From: Gammaproteobacteria bacterium
GTDB taxonomy: Bacteria; Pseudomonadota; Gammaproteobacteria; Arenicellales; Poriferihabitantaceae
DNA length: 38,142 bases
Reading direction: 5' to 3'
NCBI GenBank assembly: GCA_028817405.1
Contig: JAPPPS010000117.1
Coordinates: 1-38,142, forward strand
Position numbers and translations under genes: made by a program. This document shows positions 1 to 7,393 of this stretch, one piece after another. How positions within the stretch are numbered: position 1 is the first letter of the stretch; each line of letters starts with the position of its first letter. The notes beneath the pieces were generated by a model. The model worked only from the letters and a program-made list of their open reading frames with translations. It had not been told where the DNA came from and did not search any database.

Positions 1-319
1 TTTTAGTCGCGGCAAAGTGCGCGGCGTTTACGGTGTTGGGTTGGCGTTGGCGATTGCTTGAGTTCGCGTTTGATTTGCGTTTGCTTGTGGATGATGTTGC
101 GACGGATGATTTCGATGCAGATGATTTCGACGCGGATACTTTCGATGCAGATGCTTTCGGCGTGGATGATTTCGATGCTTTCGATTCGACGGTTGCTTTC
201 GACGTGGTTGCTTTCGACGCTTTCGATGCGACGGTTGCTTTCGACATGGATGCTCTCGACGCTTTCGAAGCGGTGGACGCGCCGCTGCCGGCGCGCGTCA
301 TCCTGACTCGATTGGTCAT
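1..319 (-). CDS. Lys/Ser/Ala-rich repetitive basic protein (3' end outside window)
   Basis: This reading frame is open to the window edge, so its C-terminus is missing. The ATG at 319 is preceded by GGAGAG at a good ribosome-binding distance, which decides the start. About 106 residues are visible. After a short N-terminus they are dominated by SKA/SKS/SKAT units (for example ASKASKATTSKA), which pass into a basic SKRK-containing stretch. At DNA level this is a degenerate array of TCGAAAGCA-type units. Composition resembles bacterial histone-H1-like or phasin-tail (PhaF/AlgP-like) nucleic-acid-binding segments, but no folded domain is visible. DNA or RNA binding is inference from composition only. 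The other frames over this stretch read as repeat shadows without a ribosome-binding site. Confidence 0.55.
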   Translation of the reverse strand, partial: MTNRVRMTRAGSGASTASKASRASMSKATVASKASKATTSKATVESKASKSSTPKASASKVSASKSSASKSSVATSSTSKRKSNANSSNRQRQPNTVNAAHFAATK

Positions 320-445
320 TGGTTCTCTCCGGTGGAGGTTGAAAGTTGGTGTAGAAATAAATCACCGTTGCGTTGATGGACGCAAACGAATGATTCGTTG
401 AGGGGAGTGTAGCAGGTTTTGGGTGGGGGTGGGAAAGAAAAGACG

Positions 446-540
446 CTGGACTCCGGCTGTTGCCGGAGTGGCAGTTGGGCGGTTGTCGCCGGAGTGGCAG
501 TGGGTGCGCGCCCGCTTAACAACCTGCGGGCGTGGCAGGA
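446..540. repeat. interspersed hairpin repeat, left copy
   Basis: Holds two imperfect copies of a GCCGGAGTGGCAG unit, followed by the inverted repeat CGCCCGC (509-515) / GCGGGCG (526-532). It matches the reverse complement of 37965-38061 over most of its length, so the two ends of the window carry inverted copies of one repeat. The rest of the 397-bp gap at 320-716 shows no gene. Confidence 0.7.
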
Positions 541-630
541 GGGGGACTGCGGGTGTGACGAGTGGGGGCGCGGCCGGCGATTCAAATGTGGCATCATCGC
601 GTCGGTTAATTTGCCATCCGTGGCATCTGG

Positions 631-652
631 ATTCCCGCGTCCAAGCGGGAAT
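631..652. repeat. dRS3-like palindrome (ATTCCCGC-6-GCGGGAAT)
   Basis: Perfect 8-bp inverted repeat with a 6-nt loop, followed by GACGGCCC. The ATTCCC...GGGAAT form recalls the dRS3/NIME repeats of Neisseria and similar repeats in other proteobacteria. A related palindrome lies at 37696-37721. Confidence 0.6.
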
Positions 653-674
653 GACGGCCCCCGGCATTTTCCAA

Positions 675-699
675 CCGCACGGAATGACGGCCCCTCGCG
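675..699 (-). repeat. 25-bp repeat, inverted copy of 37571-37595
   Basis: The stretch from CCGCACGGAATGACGG to CCCTCGCG is the exact reverse complement of 37571-37595, the start of the 57-bp repeat near the right end. It ends 18 bp before the pfkB-type stop codon and may form part of that gene's 3' untranslated region. Confidence 0.7.
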
Positions 700-716
700 C
701 TGTCGCGCGCTCTCCG

Positions 717-1844
717 TCAGTCGCCGAGGCGAATTTTGGTGGCGAAGTTTTTGTGGTATCTGGCTTCGAATTCGGGGTGGGTGAAGCGGTGGTTTTGGGT
801 GCCGTGGTGCTCGACTTTGATGCCGCCCATGAGCGAGGCGATTTGGCCGCAGGCGCGCCAGTCCAGGCCGCGGGCGATGCCGTACAGCAGGCCGGCGCGG
901 AAGGCGTCGCCGCAGCCGGTGGGGTCGCGGGCTTCGCTCACGCGCACCGCGTCGATGTGAATCGGCGCGCCGCCATCGGAAACGCCATTTTCCCCTCTGC
1001 CAACAGCGCCATCGTCAACGCCATCGCCGGAAACGCCTTTGTCGTCCCCGGCATCGCCGGCCCCGGCAATCCCGGCCGCGTCGCCGCCAACGCCACTGCC
1101 GACACCGTCGCCGCCGTCGCCACCATCGCCGGACCCGTCGTCGCCACCCCCACCCACATAAATATCCGCGCCATCTCCGCCGCGGGTGATAATTAATGCT
1201 TTGACTTGCGCCGCGATTTGCGCCAACTGCAAGCCGGTTTTGTCGCGCAATAACTCCGACTCGTAGTCGTTGACCACGACATAACCGGCTTGCTTGATGA
1301 ACGCGCGCAATTCATCGCCGTCGAACATCGGCAGGCCCTGGCCCGGGTCGAAGATGAACGGAATGCCCGCGGCCGCGAACTGCGCGGCGTGGTCCAACAT
1401 GGCTTGGCGGCCGTCCGGCGCGACGATGCCGAGGTCGATTGCATCGCCAACATCGCCAACGCGGTTCTGTTCCGCGAACGCCATCGCGCCGGGGTGGAAG
1501 GCGGTGATTTGGTTGTTGTCGCGGTCGGTGGTGACGAACGCTTGCGCGGTGAATTCGCCGGGCGCTTCGGTAACGAAGTCGAGCGGAATGTCGTTTTCCT
1601 GCAGCCACGCGCGATACGGCGCGAAGTCGCGGCCCACCGCGCCCATCGGCAGCGGCTCGCCGCCCAACAGTTTCAGGTTGTAGGCGATGTTGCCGGCGCA
1701 GCCGCCGAACTCGCGGCGCAACTCCGGCACCAAGAACGACACATTGAGAATGTGCGCATGCTCGGGCAGGATGTGGTTGGCGAATCGGTCGCGGAACACC
1801 ATGATGGTGTCGTAGGCGAACGAGCCGGTGATGAGAGTGGGCAT
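717..1844 (-). CDS. PfkB/ribokinase-family sugar or nucleoside kinase with Gly/Asp-rich insertion
   Basis: Small-molecule kinase of the PfkB family, closest in feel to bacterial adenosine-kinase-like proteins. The N-terminal ITGSFAYDTIM and the FGGCAGNIAYNL glycine motif are present. The C-terminal anion-hole motif DPTGCGDAF lies at residues 307-315, with Asp313 as the expected catalytic base. The protein has 375 residues against about 310 for the family. The excess is a Gly/Asp-rich low-complexity block at about 231-293, just after the RGGDGADIYV strand, encoded by CGCCGTCGC-like units. The start codon lies 6 bp after the fur stop, so the gene is probably cotranscribed with fur. The substrate cannot be fixed from sequence. 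The active site is intact, so activity is likely despite the insertion. Confidence 0.85.
   Translation of the reverse strand: MPTLITGSFAYDTIMVFRDRFANHILPEHAHILNVSFLVPELRREFGGCAGNIAYNLKLLGGEPLPMGAVGRDFAPYRAWLQENDIPLDFVTEAPGEFTAQAFVTTDRDNNQITAFHPGAMAFAEQNRVGDVGDAIDLGIVAPDGRQAMLDHAAQFAAAGIPFIFDPGQGLPMFDGDELRAFIKQAGYVVVNDYESELLRDKTGLQLAQIAAQVKALIITRGGDGADIYVGGGGDDGSGDGGDGGDGVGSGVGGDAAGIAGAGDAGDDKGVSGDGVDDGAVGRGENGVSDGGAPIHIDAVRVSEARDPTGCGDAFRAGLLYGIARGLDWRACGQIASLMGGIKVEHHGTQNHRFTHPEFEARYHKNFATKIRLGD
980..1160. repeat. simple-sequence array inside the kinase gene
   Basis: Degenerate GCCGTCGCC / ATCGCCGG units with 3-, 6- and 9-bp periodicity encode the Gly/Asp-rich insertion of the kinase. All unit lengths are multiples of three, so the frame is kept. 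Confidence 0.65.
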
Positions 1845-1850
1845 CGGCGG

Positions 1851-2423
1851 TTATTTGGTTGCGCGTTTGGGTGACGGTTTTGGCGACGGTTTTGTCGATG
1901 GTTTGAGCGACGATTGAGTCGATGATTTTGTCGACGGTTGAGTCGATGATTTCGGTGACGGTTTGCTCGCTGCGACGGTGGACGAATTCCCCGCCGCCGC
2001 CGACTCCCCGTCCGCGCAGTGCTTGCATTTGCCGTAGAAAGTCAGCGCGTGGTCGTGGATAACGAAGCCGTGCGCGCGCGCGACTTTTTCCTGCTGCTCC
2101 TCGATGCGCTGGTCGTAGAACTCGGTCACGCCGCCGCAGGCGATGCACACCATGTGGTCGTGATGCGATTCGTCGTTCAACTCAAACACCGCGCGCTCGC
2201 CCTCGAAGTTGTGGCGAATGACCAAGCCCGCGCCTTCCAACTGGGTCAGCACGCGATACACGGTGCCGAGGCCGATGGACTCCTCATCGCCCAACAGGAT
2301 TTTGTAGACATCCTCCGCCGCCATGTGCCGCACCGCGCTGTTTTCCAGCACCGACAGCACTCTGAGGCGCGGGCGGGTGGTTTTCAGGCCCGCTTGGGTG
2401 AGGGTGGAATGGCGGTCAGGCAT
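1851..2423 (-). CDS. fur: Ferric uptake regulator, Fur, with Lys/Ser/Thr/Pro repeat tail
   Basis: Metal-dependent transcriptional repressor of the Fur family. The N-terminal winged helix contains AEDVYKILL and the recognition helix GLGTVYRVLTQLE (about 51-63). Metal sites visible are HHDH at 87-90, CIACGG (Cys93, Cys96) and CKHC (Cys133, Cys136). The start MPDRHSTLTQAGLK fits Fur alignments; in-frame codons further upstream lie in shadow sequence. At 190 residues it exceeds the usual ~150. Residues 141-190 form a tail of KPSPK/STKSS repeats with 4-residue period, which is unusual for Fur. It lies downstream of ubiI and immediately upstream of the kinase. A TATAAT element at 2560-2565 suggests its own promoter. 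Confidence 0.92.
   Translation of the reverse strand: MPDRHSTLTQAGLKTTRPRLRVLSVLENSAVRHMAAEDVYKILLGDEESIGLGTVYRVLTQLEGAGLVIRHNFEGERAVFELNDESHHDHMVCIACGGVTEFYDQRIEEQQEKVARAHGFVIHDHALTFYGKCKHCADGESAAAGNSSTVAASKPSPKSSTQPSTKSSTQSSLKPSTKPSPKPSPKRATK
1855..1980. repeat. 12-bp-period repeats encoding the Fur tail
   Basis: Units related to GACGGTTTTGTC / GATGGTTTGAGC recur with a 12-bp period and encode the four-residue SPKP/STKS repeat of the Fur C-terminus. Confidence 0.65.
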
Positions 2424-2464
2424 GGGCGGCGGCGAACCGGGAGCGGCGGAATCGGCGGGCGCGC

Positions 2465-2532
2465 GGCGACGGTCGGTGGCGCGGAAATGGCGGGCGATGG
2501 GCGGCAACGGTTGGCGACGGTCGGTGGCGCGG
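2465..2532. repeat. 20-bp direct repeat in the fur leader
   Basis: GGCGACGGTCGGTGGCGCGG occurs at 2465-2484 and again, identical, at 2513-2532. Both copies lie between the putative fur -10 element and the fur start codon. A regulatory role is possible, but the same GACGGT-rich sequence appears elsewhere in the window. Confidence 0.7.
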
Positions 2533-2559
2533 GGAACAACCGGCGCGAGCGCGGCCGGC

Positions 2560-2565
2560 ATTATA
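2560..2565 (-). promoter_or_regulatory. putative fur -10 element (TATAAT)
   Basis: Perfect TATAAT on the minus strand, overlapping the ubiI stop codon. No good -35 hexamer is visible at 16-18 bp. It would give fur a leader of roughly 130 nt containing the 20-bp direct repeat. No clear Fur box was recognised. Confidence 0.4.
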
Positions 2566-3925
2566 CACCGCGGCAAACTTTCGGCAGGTCGCCGCGCAAA
2601 CCGGTGGCGCAGCCGGCCAGCGCGGCCTTCAACGGCGGCGAACGGTCGGCGCAATTGAACCCGGCCGCGCGCGCGATTTTGGCCGCCGGCGCGCGGCTGC
2701 GGAACAGGTCGTGGAAGCCGGCCATGAACTGGACCACGGCCGCGTTTTCGCCGCGCCGCCATCGTTCGTATCGGCGCAGGGTGGCGTATTTGCCGGGGCC
2801 GGCGCCGCGCGCGCGAGATTGGCTCACGACCTCGGCCAGGGCCGCGGCGTCGACCAAGCCGATGTTCGCGCCGAGCCCGGCCAGCGGGTGAATGGCGTGC
2901 GCGGCGTCGCCGATGAGCGCCACCGGGGCCGAGGCCGCGAGGTAGGAATCGGCGTGATGCTGCACTAACGGGAAGCGGCGGCGGGAGCCGCAGTCGGTGA
3001 TTGCGCCGAGTTGGCTGCCGAATTCATCGCCGATTTCATCGCCAAATTCGCCGCCAAATTTGTCGCAGAGTCGACCGTGTTTGTCGCCGAATTTGTCGCC
3101 GATTCGACCACCCCCACCACCCCCGCCGGCAAACCCCGCCTGCAGTCGCGCGCAAAAATCTTCCGCCGGCAGCGCCATTAATTCATCCGCCAAGCCGCGC
3201 GCGCATGACCACACCAACGCGCACCGACCGTCCGCCAACGGCAGCAGCGCGGCCGGCCCGGTGTCGAGGAAGCATTGCCATGCGGTGTGACGGTGCTCGG
3301 CGACGGTGACGGTGGCCGTGATGGCGTCCTGACCGAAGTCGCGGCGCGCGGTCGCGATGCCGGCCAGTTCGCGCACTTTGGAGTTTGCGCCGTCCGCGCC
3401 GACCAACAGTTGCGTCTCCAGCGTCTCGCCGGACAACTCCACCCGCAACGCCGCGCCGCGCGCGTCGATGGCGGTGATTTCGGTGTCGTCCAGCCACGCG
3501 ACGCGCGCGTGGGCGCGGAGTTTTTCGCGCAGCGCGGCGACCAACACGCGGTTTTCCACGATGCTGCCGAGGCGGTCGCGGCCCAAGTCCGCGGCGCGAA
3601 ACGCGATTTTTGCCGAGGTGTTGCGGTCCCACACTTTCATGGCCCGGTACGCGCACACCGTCGCATCGCCGGGCCACGCGTCCAGATGCTTGAACAACGC
3701 GGCCGCCGCCAGGTTGATGGCGCTGACGCGGCTGTCGGCGCCGTCATCGGTACCGTCGCCGGCACCGTCGCCCCCGTCGCCGGCCCCGCCACCACCGTCG
3801 CCGCCAGAACCGCCGCGGCCGCGCTCAACCACCGCCACATCGAAACCGTCGGCGGCGAACAAGCCGGCCGCGGCCGCGCCGACCAAGCCGCCGCCGACCA
3901 CCACGATGTCGAATTGCCGCGCCAT
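2561..3925 (-). CDS. ubiI: UbiI/UbiF/VisC-type FAD-dependent ubiquinone hydroxylase
   Basis: Flavin monooxygenase of ubiquinone biosynthesis (UbiH/UbiF/UbiI/COQ6 family), hydroxylating the polyprenyl-phenol ring at the inner membrane. Visible motifs are the FAD-binding GGGLVG at 11-16, the DG motif LLVGADGANSKVR around 174-186, and GDAAHAIHPLAG at 339-350. The ATG at 3925 is preferred over an in-frame TTG at 3934 that directly follows the ubiH stop. Two low-complexity insertions are present: Gly/Asp-rich at about 36-64, right after the first FAD strand, and a GDKFGDEIG repeat at about 267-306. Order and motif pattern match the pepP-ubiH-ubiI cluster of gammaproteobacteria. UbiF rather than UbiI activity cannot be excluded. 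Confidence 0.85.
   Translation of the reverse strand: MARQFDIVVVGGGLVGAAAAGLFAADGFDVAVVERGRGGSGGDGGGGAGDGGDGAGDGTDDGADSRVSAINLAAAALFKHLDAWPGDATVCAYRAMKVWDRNTSAKIAFRAADLGRDRLGSIVENRVLVAALREKLRAHARVAWLDDTEITAIDARGAALRVELSGETLETQLLVGADGANSKVRELAGIATARRDFGQDAITATVTVAEHRHTAWQCFLDTGPAALLPLADGRCALVWSCARGLADELMALPAEDFCARLQAGFAGGGGGGGRIGDKFGDKHGRLCDKFGGEFGDEIGDEFGSQLGAITDCGSRRRFPLVQHHADSYLAASAPVALIGDAAHAIHPLAGLGANIGLVDAAALAEVVSQSRARGAGPGKYATLRRYERWRRGENAAVVQFMAGFHDLFRSRAPAAKIARAAGFNCADRSPPLKAALAGCATGLRGDLPKVCRGV
3010..3115. repeat. 12-bp tandem repeat inside ubiI
   Basis: Units of the form TTCATCGCCGAA / TTTGTCGCCGAA recur about eight times with 12-bp spacing and some divergence. They encode the G-D-E/K-F repeat of the second UbiI insertion. 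Confidence 0.75.
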
Positions 3926-3934
3926 GCGACGCAA

Positions 3935-5302
3935 TCAACGCGCGCCGGCCAAGGCGGCCAATTCCGTCATGGCCGCCGCGCCCATGGTCCGCCGCAGCAA
4001 AAACCGCTTGGCCGGCGGGCAGAATTCCAAGCCCGCGAGGCCGAGGTTGCGCACCAACCGCATGGCCGGCGCGCGGTTGCCGAAGACGCGAATTAAGCCG
4101 TCGGTGAATGCGCCGACCCGCGCGGTTTCGCGCCGCCGCAATTCCGCGTATTGCGCCAAAACCGCGTCACAACCGAGGTCGCGATTCTCGCGCCGCGCCT
4201 GCGCCACCACCGCCGCTAACGCCACGGCATCGCGCAGGCCGAGGTTGAAACCCTGGCCCGCGACCGGGTGGACGCGGTGCGCGGCGTTGCCGATGCTGAC
4301 CACGCGCCGGCCGGCCGGGCGCGCCGCCGCGCCGTGTTCCAGCGGGTATCGGGCGCGCGCGGTTGGGCGGCTGAAGTTGCCGGCGCGGTCGCCGAAAGCG
4401 GCTTGCAACGCGTCGACAAAATCGTCGTCGGACAACGCCATGCGCGCGTCGGCGTTTTTTAATTCGCTGCTCCAGACCACCGCGTAGCGGCGCGCGCTGT
4501 GCGGCAGCAGCGCCAGCGGGCCTTCGGCGGTGAATCGCTCGAAGGCGCGGCCGCGGTGCGCGCGGTCGGTTTCCACCACGCACACGATGGCGCACTGACG
4601 GTAGGCGGTGGCGGCGGCGCGGCCGACGGTTTGCGCGCCTAATTTCGACCGCCCGCCGTCGGCGAGCGCGAGCAACGGCGCGGCGAGGGTGACGGTGGAT
4701 TCGGCGGCAGCGGCGGCGGATGCCGTGGAACCGTCGGCGGCGGTGGAAACCGAGACGGTGACCTCCGCCCTACCCTGCCGCAGGTTCTCGGCCGTGGCCG
4801 GGCAGTGAAATTCGACCGCCGGGTGTTCGCGCAGGCGACGGTGCAACGCCTGGCCGACGGCGCGGCTCGGCACCACATAGCCGAGCGCGTCGCCGCCCAC
4901 ATCGGCGCAACTCAAATGCGTCATGCCGCAACCGCCGCGCTCCGAGATGTGGATGTCGAGAATCGCTTCGGCATGCGCGGCGATGTCGTCCCACACGCCG
5001 AGGCCGGCAAAAATCCGCCGCGCGTTGTCGGTCAGAGCCAAGGTGCGGGCGTCGAAACTCGGTTGCGCCGGGGCGGCCGCGGGCGCGGCCTCAACCACCG
5101 CCACGGCCGCGCCGTCGGCCGCCAACGCCAGCGCCAGCGCGCCGCCGACCAAGCCGCCGCCGATGACGATGACATCGGGGCGGTGCGGTGAGTCCGGTGA
5201 CGGTGAGTCCGGTGACGGTGAATCCGGCCCCGCCGGCGCATCCGGCGACGGTGAATCCGGCCCGCCCGACGACTCCGGCGACGGTGATTCCATCCCCATC
5301 AT
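3935..5302 (-). CDS. ubiH: UbiH-type 2-octaprenyl-6-methoxyphenol hydroxylase
   Basis: FAD monooxygenase of ubiquinone biosynthesis. GGGLVGG at 48-54 binds FAD. LALADGGRSKLG (about 211-222) is the DG motif. GNAAHRVHPVAGQGFNLGL (338-356) is the UbiH-type signature, which separates it from the neighbouring UbiI-type protein. The start at 5302 makes an ATGA overlap with the pepP stop, implying translational coupling; in-frame ATGs at 5299 and 5293 also exist. Residues 5-40 form an unusual N-terminal extension of SPSPD/GPDSPSP repeats encoded by a GGTGACGGTGAGTCC-like array, placed before the first FAD strand. Length is 455 residues, about 60 longer than usual, mostly from that extension and a Ser/Ala-rich loop at 186-203. 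Confidence 0.88.
   Translation of the reverse strand: MMGMESPSPESSGGPDSPSPDAPAGPDSPSPDSPSPDSPHRPDVIVIGGGLVGGALALALAADGAAVAVVEAAPAAAPAQPSFDARTLALTDNARRIFAGLGVWDDIAAHAEAILDIHISERGGCGMTHLSCADVGGDALGYVVPSRAVGQALHRRLREHPAVEFHCPATAENLRQGRAEVTVSVSTAADGSTASAAAAAESTVTLAAPLLALADGGRSKLGAQTVGRAAATAYRQCAIVCVVETDRAHRGRAFERFTAEGPLALLPHSARRYAVVWSSELKNADARMALSDDDFVDALQAAFGDRAGNFSRPTARARYPLEHGAAARPAGRRVVSIGNAAHRVHPVAGQGFNLGLRDAVALAAVVAQARRENRDLGCDAVLAQYAELRRRETARVGAFTDGLIRVFGNRAPAMRLVRNLGLAGLEFCPPAKRFLLRRTMGAAAMTELAALAGAR
5180..5290. repeat. GACGGTGA-type tandem array at the ubiH 5' end
   Basis: Units of the form GGTGACGGTGAGTCC repeat with gradual divergence across the first codons of ubiH, encoding the SPSPD extension. 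Confidence 0.7.
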
Positions 5303-6612
5303 TCGCCCGCGCACACCGCCTCGATGTCGGCGATTTCCTTCGGCGCATCGGCGCTCAAAACCTCGTTGCCGGCGCGCGTGACCACGATGTCGTCCTCGAT
5401 GCGCACGCCGATGTTGTGCCACTTCGGGTCGATGCCGGGCGCGGGTTTGATGTAAATGCCCGGCTCGACGGTCAGCGCCATGCCCGGCTCCAGTTGCCGC
5501 CACGCGCCGTCGATTTTGTAGTCGCCGACATCGTGCACATCCATGCCGAGATAATGCCCGGCGCGGTGCATGGTGAATTGGCGCGCCGCGTCTTTTTCCA
5601 GCAGTTCATCGCGCGCGCCGCGCAGCAGACCGAGGTCGATGAGGCCGTCGAGCAGCGCCGCGTTGGCGGCGTCGTAGTAGGCGTTCATCGGCGCCTCCGG
5701 CCGCGCCGCGTCGATGGCGACTTTTTGCGCCGCCAACACCACTTCATAAACGGCACGCTGCGCGTCGCTGAATTTGCCGTTGACCGGAAAAGTGCGCGTC
5801 ACATCCGCGGCGTAGCAGTCGACCTCCGCCCCCGCGTCGATGAGCAGCAAATCGCCGGATTCCAGTCGGCGGCGGTTGTCGGTGTAGTGCAGGATGCAGG
5901 CGTTCTCGCCGCCCGCGACGATGGACGGATAGGCCGGCCATTCGCTGCCTTGCAGGCGGAATTCGCATTCCAACTCGGCTTGAATTTGATACTCGTATTT
6001 GCCCGGCGCGGCGGCGCGCATGGCGCGACGGTGCGCGGCCGCGGTCAGGCGCGCGGCGCGGCGCATGAGTTGCACTTCGTCCTTGCTTTTAATCACGCGC
6101 ATCTCGTGCAGCAGGCGGCCGAGGTGTACAAACTCGCCGGGCGCGTCGACGCCGGCGCGCTGGCGGCCGCGAATCTCGCCGACCCAGCGCAAAATATCGG
6201 CGTCAAAATCGGCGCGTTTGCCCATACTGACGAATACGCGCTCGCGGTTTTGCAGCAACCCCGGCATGCGCTTGTCCAACTCGCCGATGCCGAAACTTTG
6301 GTCCGCGCCGAAGGTGTTGCGCGCGCCGTCGAGGCCGTGCAGCCGCCCTTCCCACGCTTCATGTTTGGGGTCGCGTTCGCGGCAGAACAGGATGAATTCG
6401 CCTTCCGGCCGGCCCGGCGCCAACACCGCCACCGCCTCCGGCTCCGGGAAATGCGTGAGGTAGTAAAAATCGCTGTCGGGGCGGAACGGGAACTTGACAT
6501 CGGCGTTGCGCGCGACCTGCGGCGCGGTCGGCAGCACCGCGACGCCGCCGTCCATGAACGCCATTAAATCTTGGCGACGGCGATGGTGGATGCGGGTGTC
6601 GGGGGCGGTCAT
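5299..6612 (-). CDS. pepP: Xaa-Pro aminopeptidase P (M24B)
   Basis: Cytosolic metallopeptidase removing N-terminal residues before proline. The pita-bread fold's five metal ligands are visible: Asp259 and Asp270 (in LLLIDAG and AADVTRTFP), His353 (AGHYLGMDVHD), Glu383 (TVEPGIYI) and Glu406 (GVRIEDDIV). The creatinase N-domain begins RRQDLMAFMDGG. The start MTAPDTRIHHRRR at 6612 forms an ATGA overlap with the end of ygfB, and the stop overlaps the ubiH start the same way. 437 residues is the normal size. Intact and typical. Confidence 0.95.
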   Translation of the reverse strand: MTAPDTRIHHRRRQDLMAFMDGGVAVLPTAPQVARNADVKFPFRPDSDFYYLTHFPEPEAVAVLAPGRPEGEFILFCRERDPKHEAWEGRLHGLDGARNTFGADQSFGIGELDKRMPGLLQNRERVFVSMGKRADFDADILRWVGEIRGRQRAGVDAPGEFVHLGRLLHEMRVIKSKDEVQLMRRAARLTAAAHRRAMRAAAPGKYEYQIQAELECEFRLQGSEWPAYPSIVAGGENACILHYTDNRRRLESGDLLLIDAGAEVDCYAADVTRTFPVNGKFSDAQRAVYEVVLAAQKVAIDAARPEAPMNAYYDAANAALLDGLIDLGLLRGARDELLEKDAARQFTMHRAGHYLGMDVHDVGDYKIDGAWRQLEPGMALTVEPGIYIKPAPGIDPKWHNIGVRIEDDIVVTRAGNEVLSADAPKEIADIEAVCAGE

Positions 6613-7373
6613 TGGGGTGGGGATTCCGGCGCGGATTTGGTTTGCGACGGTGGCGATGCCGGCGCGGGTTTGGTTTGCGACGGTGGGGTTTGCGGCGCGG
6701 GTTTCGCCGCGGTTTTGGGCGCAATTTCTGGCGTGGTCTCCGCCGTGGTTGTCGCCCCCGCCGGCGGATTCAATTCCTCGAAAATCAACTGCACCGCGAC
6801 GCGCAAATATTCCTCGATTTCCGCCAACTGCCGCAGCGCCGCCTCGCCGCCGTCGCCGTCGCCGGTATTGGGCGGCGGCGCATCGGCGCAACTGATGGCC
6901 ATGATGTCATCGAAAGCCTCGCGCACCACGGCCGGGCAAGTCGCCAACGCGGCCTCACCGTCGTGCAAAAACCCCTGCGCGAAGCCGCCGCACCAGTCGG
7001 CCACGGCCGCGGTTTTGGGCGCCGCGCCGGCGTCGTCGTGCGGCAGGAGGAGGTTGAATTGGAAGTCATCGGCGCGCAAATCGCGGGCCGCCAGGGACTG
7101 CAGGCCGGCGATTAACTCGAAGTCGGCGACGCCGGTCAACCGCAACAGGCCGGCCTTGACGCGCAACTTCTCGCCGTCGACGCCGCGGCAGGTCAGGCCG
7201 CACAACACGCCGTGCGCCTCGGCCGCGCCGCCGCCGAAATTGGATGCGCGCAGGCGACGCTCGAGGTCGGCGTAGATATGCGCGTGGAAACGGCGGCCGG
7301 CCGGCGGCTCGGAAGCGGATTCGGGCGCGGATTCGGATGCGGAATCGGGCGCGGTTTGGGCGGGCGGGTTCAT
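6609..7373 (-). CDS. ygfB: YgfB/UPF0149 family protein
   Basis: Conserved YgfB-family protein, found next to pepP in gammaproteobacteria. It matches the family in AAEAHGVLCGLTCRG near the N-terminus, DWCGGFAQGFLHD in the centre, and the C-terminal LRQLAEIEEYLRVAVQLIFEEL. The start MNPPAQTAP at 7373 is the last start before the conserved region. At 254 residues it exceeds the usual ~190, because of an N-terminal SASESAPESASEP stretch and a Pro/Thr/Lys-rich C-terminal tail with a SQTKPAPASPP-type repeat. It lies 20 bp after the SDR gene and overlaps pepP by ATGA. The molecular role is poorly defined in the family. Confidence 0.88.
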   Translation of the reverse strand: MNPPAQTAPDSASESAPESASEPPAGRRFHAHIYADLERRLRASNFGGGAAEAHGVLCGLTCRGVDGEKLRVKAGLLRLTGVADFELIAGLQSLAARDLRADDFQFNLLLPHDDAGAAPKTAAVADWCGGFAQGFLHDGEAALATCPAVVREAFDDIMAISCADAPPPNTGDGDGGEAALRQLAEIEEYLRVAVQLIFEELNPPAGATTTAETTPEIAPKTAAKPAPQTPPSQTKPAPASPPSQTKSAPESPPQ

Positions 7374-7393
7374 CGTGGGTTCATGGTTTTGCG

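Noticed and set aside
423..1196. 257-residue plus-strand ORF
   Set aside because: It runs through interspersed repeats and the antisense of the kinase insertion; open only because the sequence is GC-rich and repetitive.
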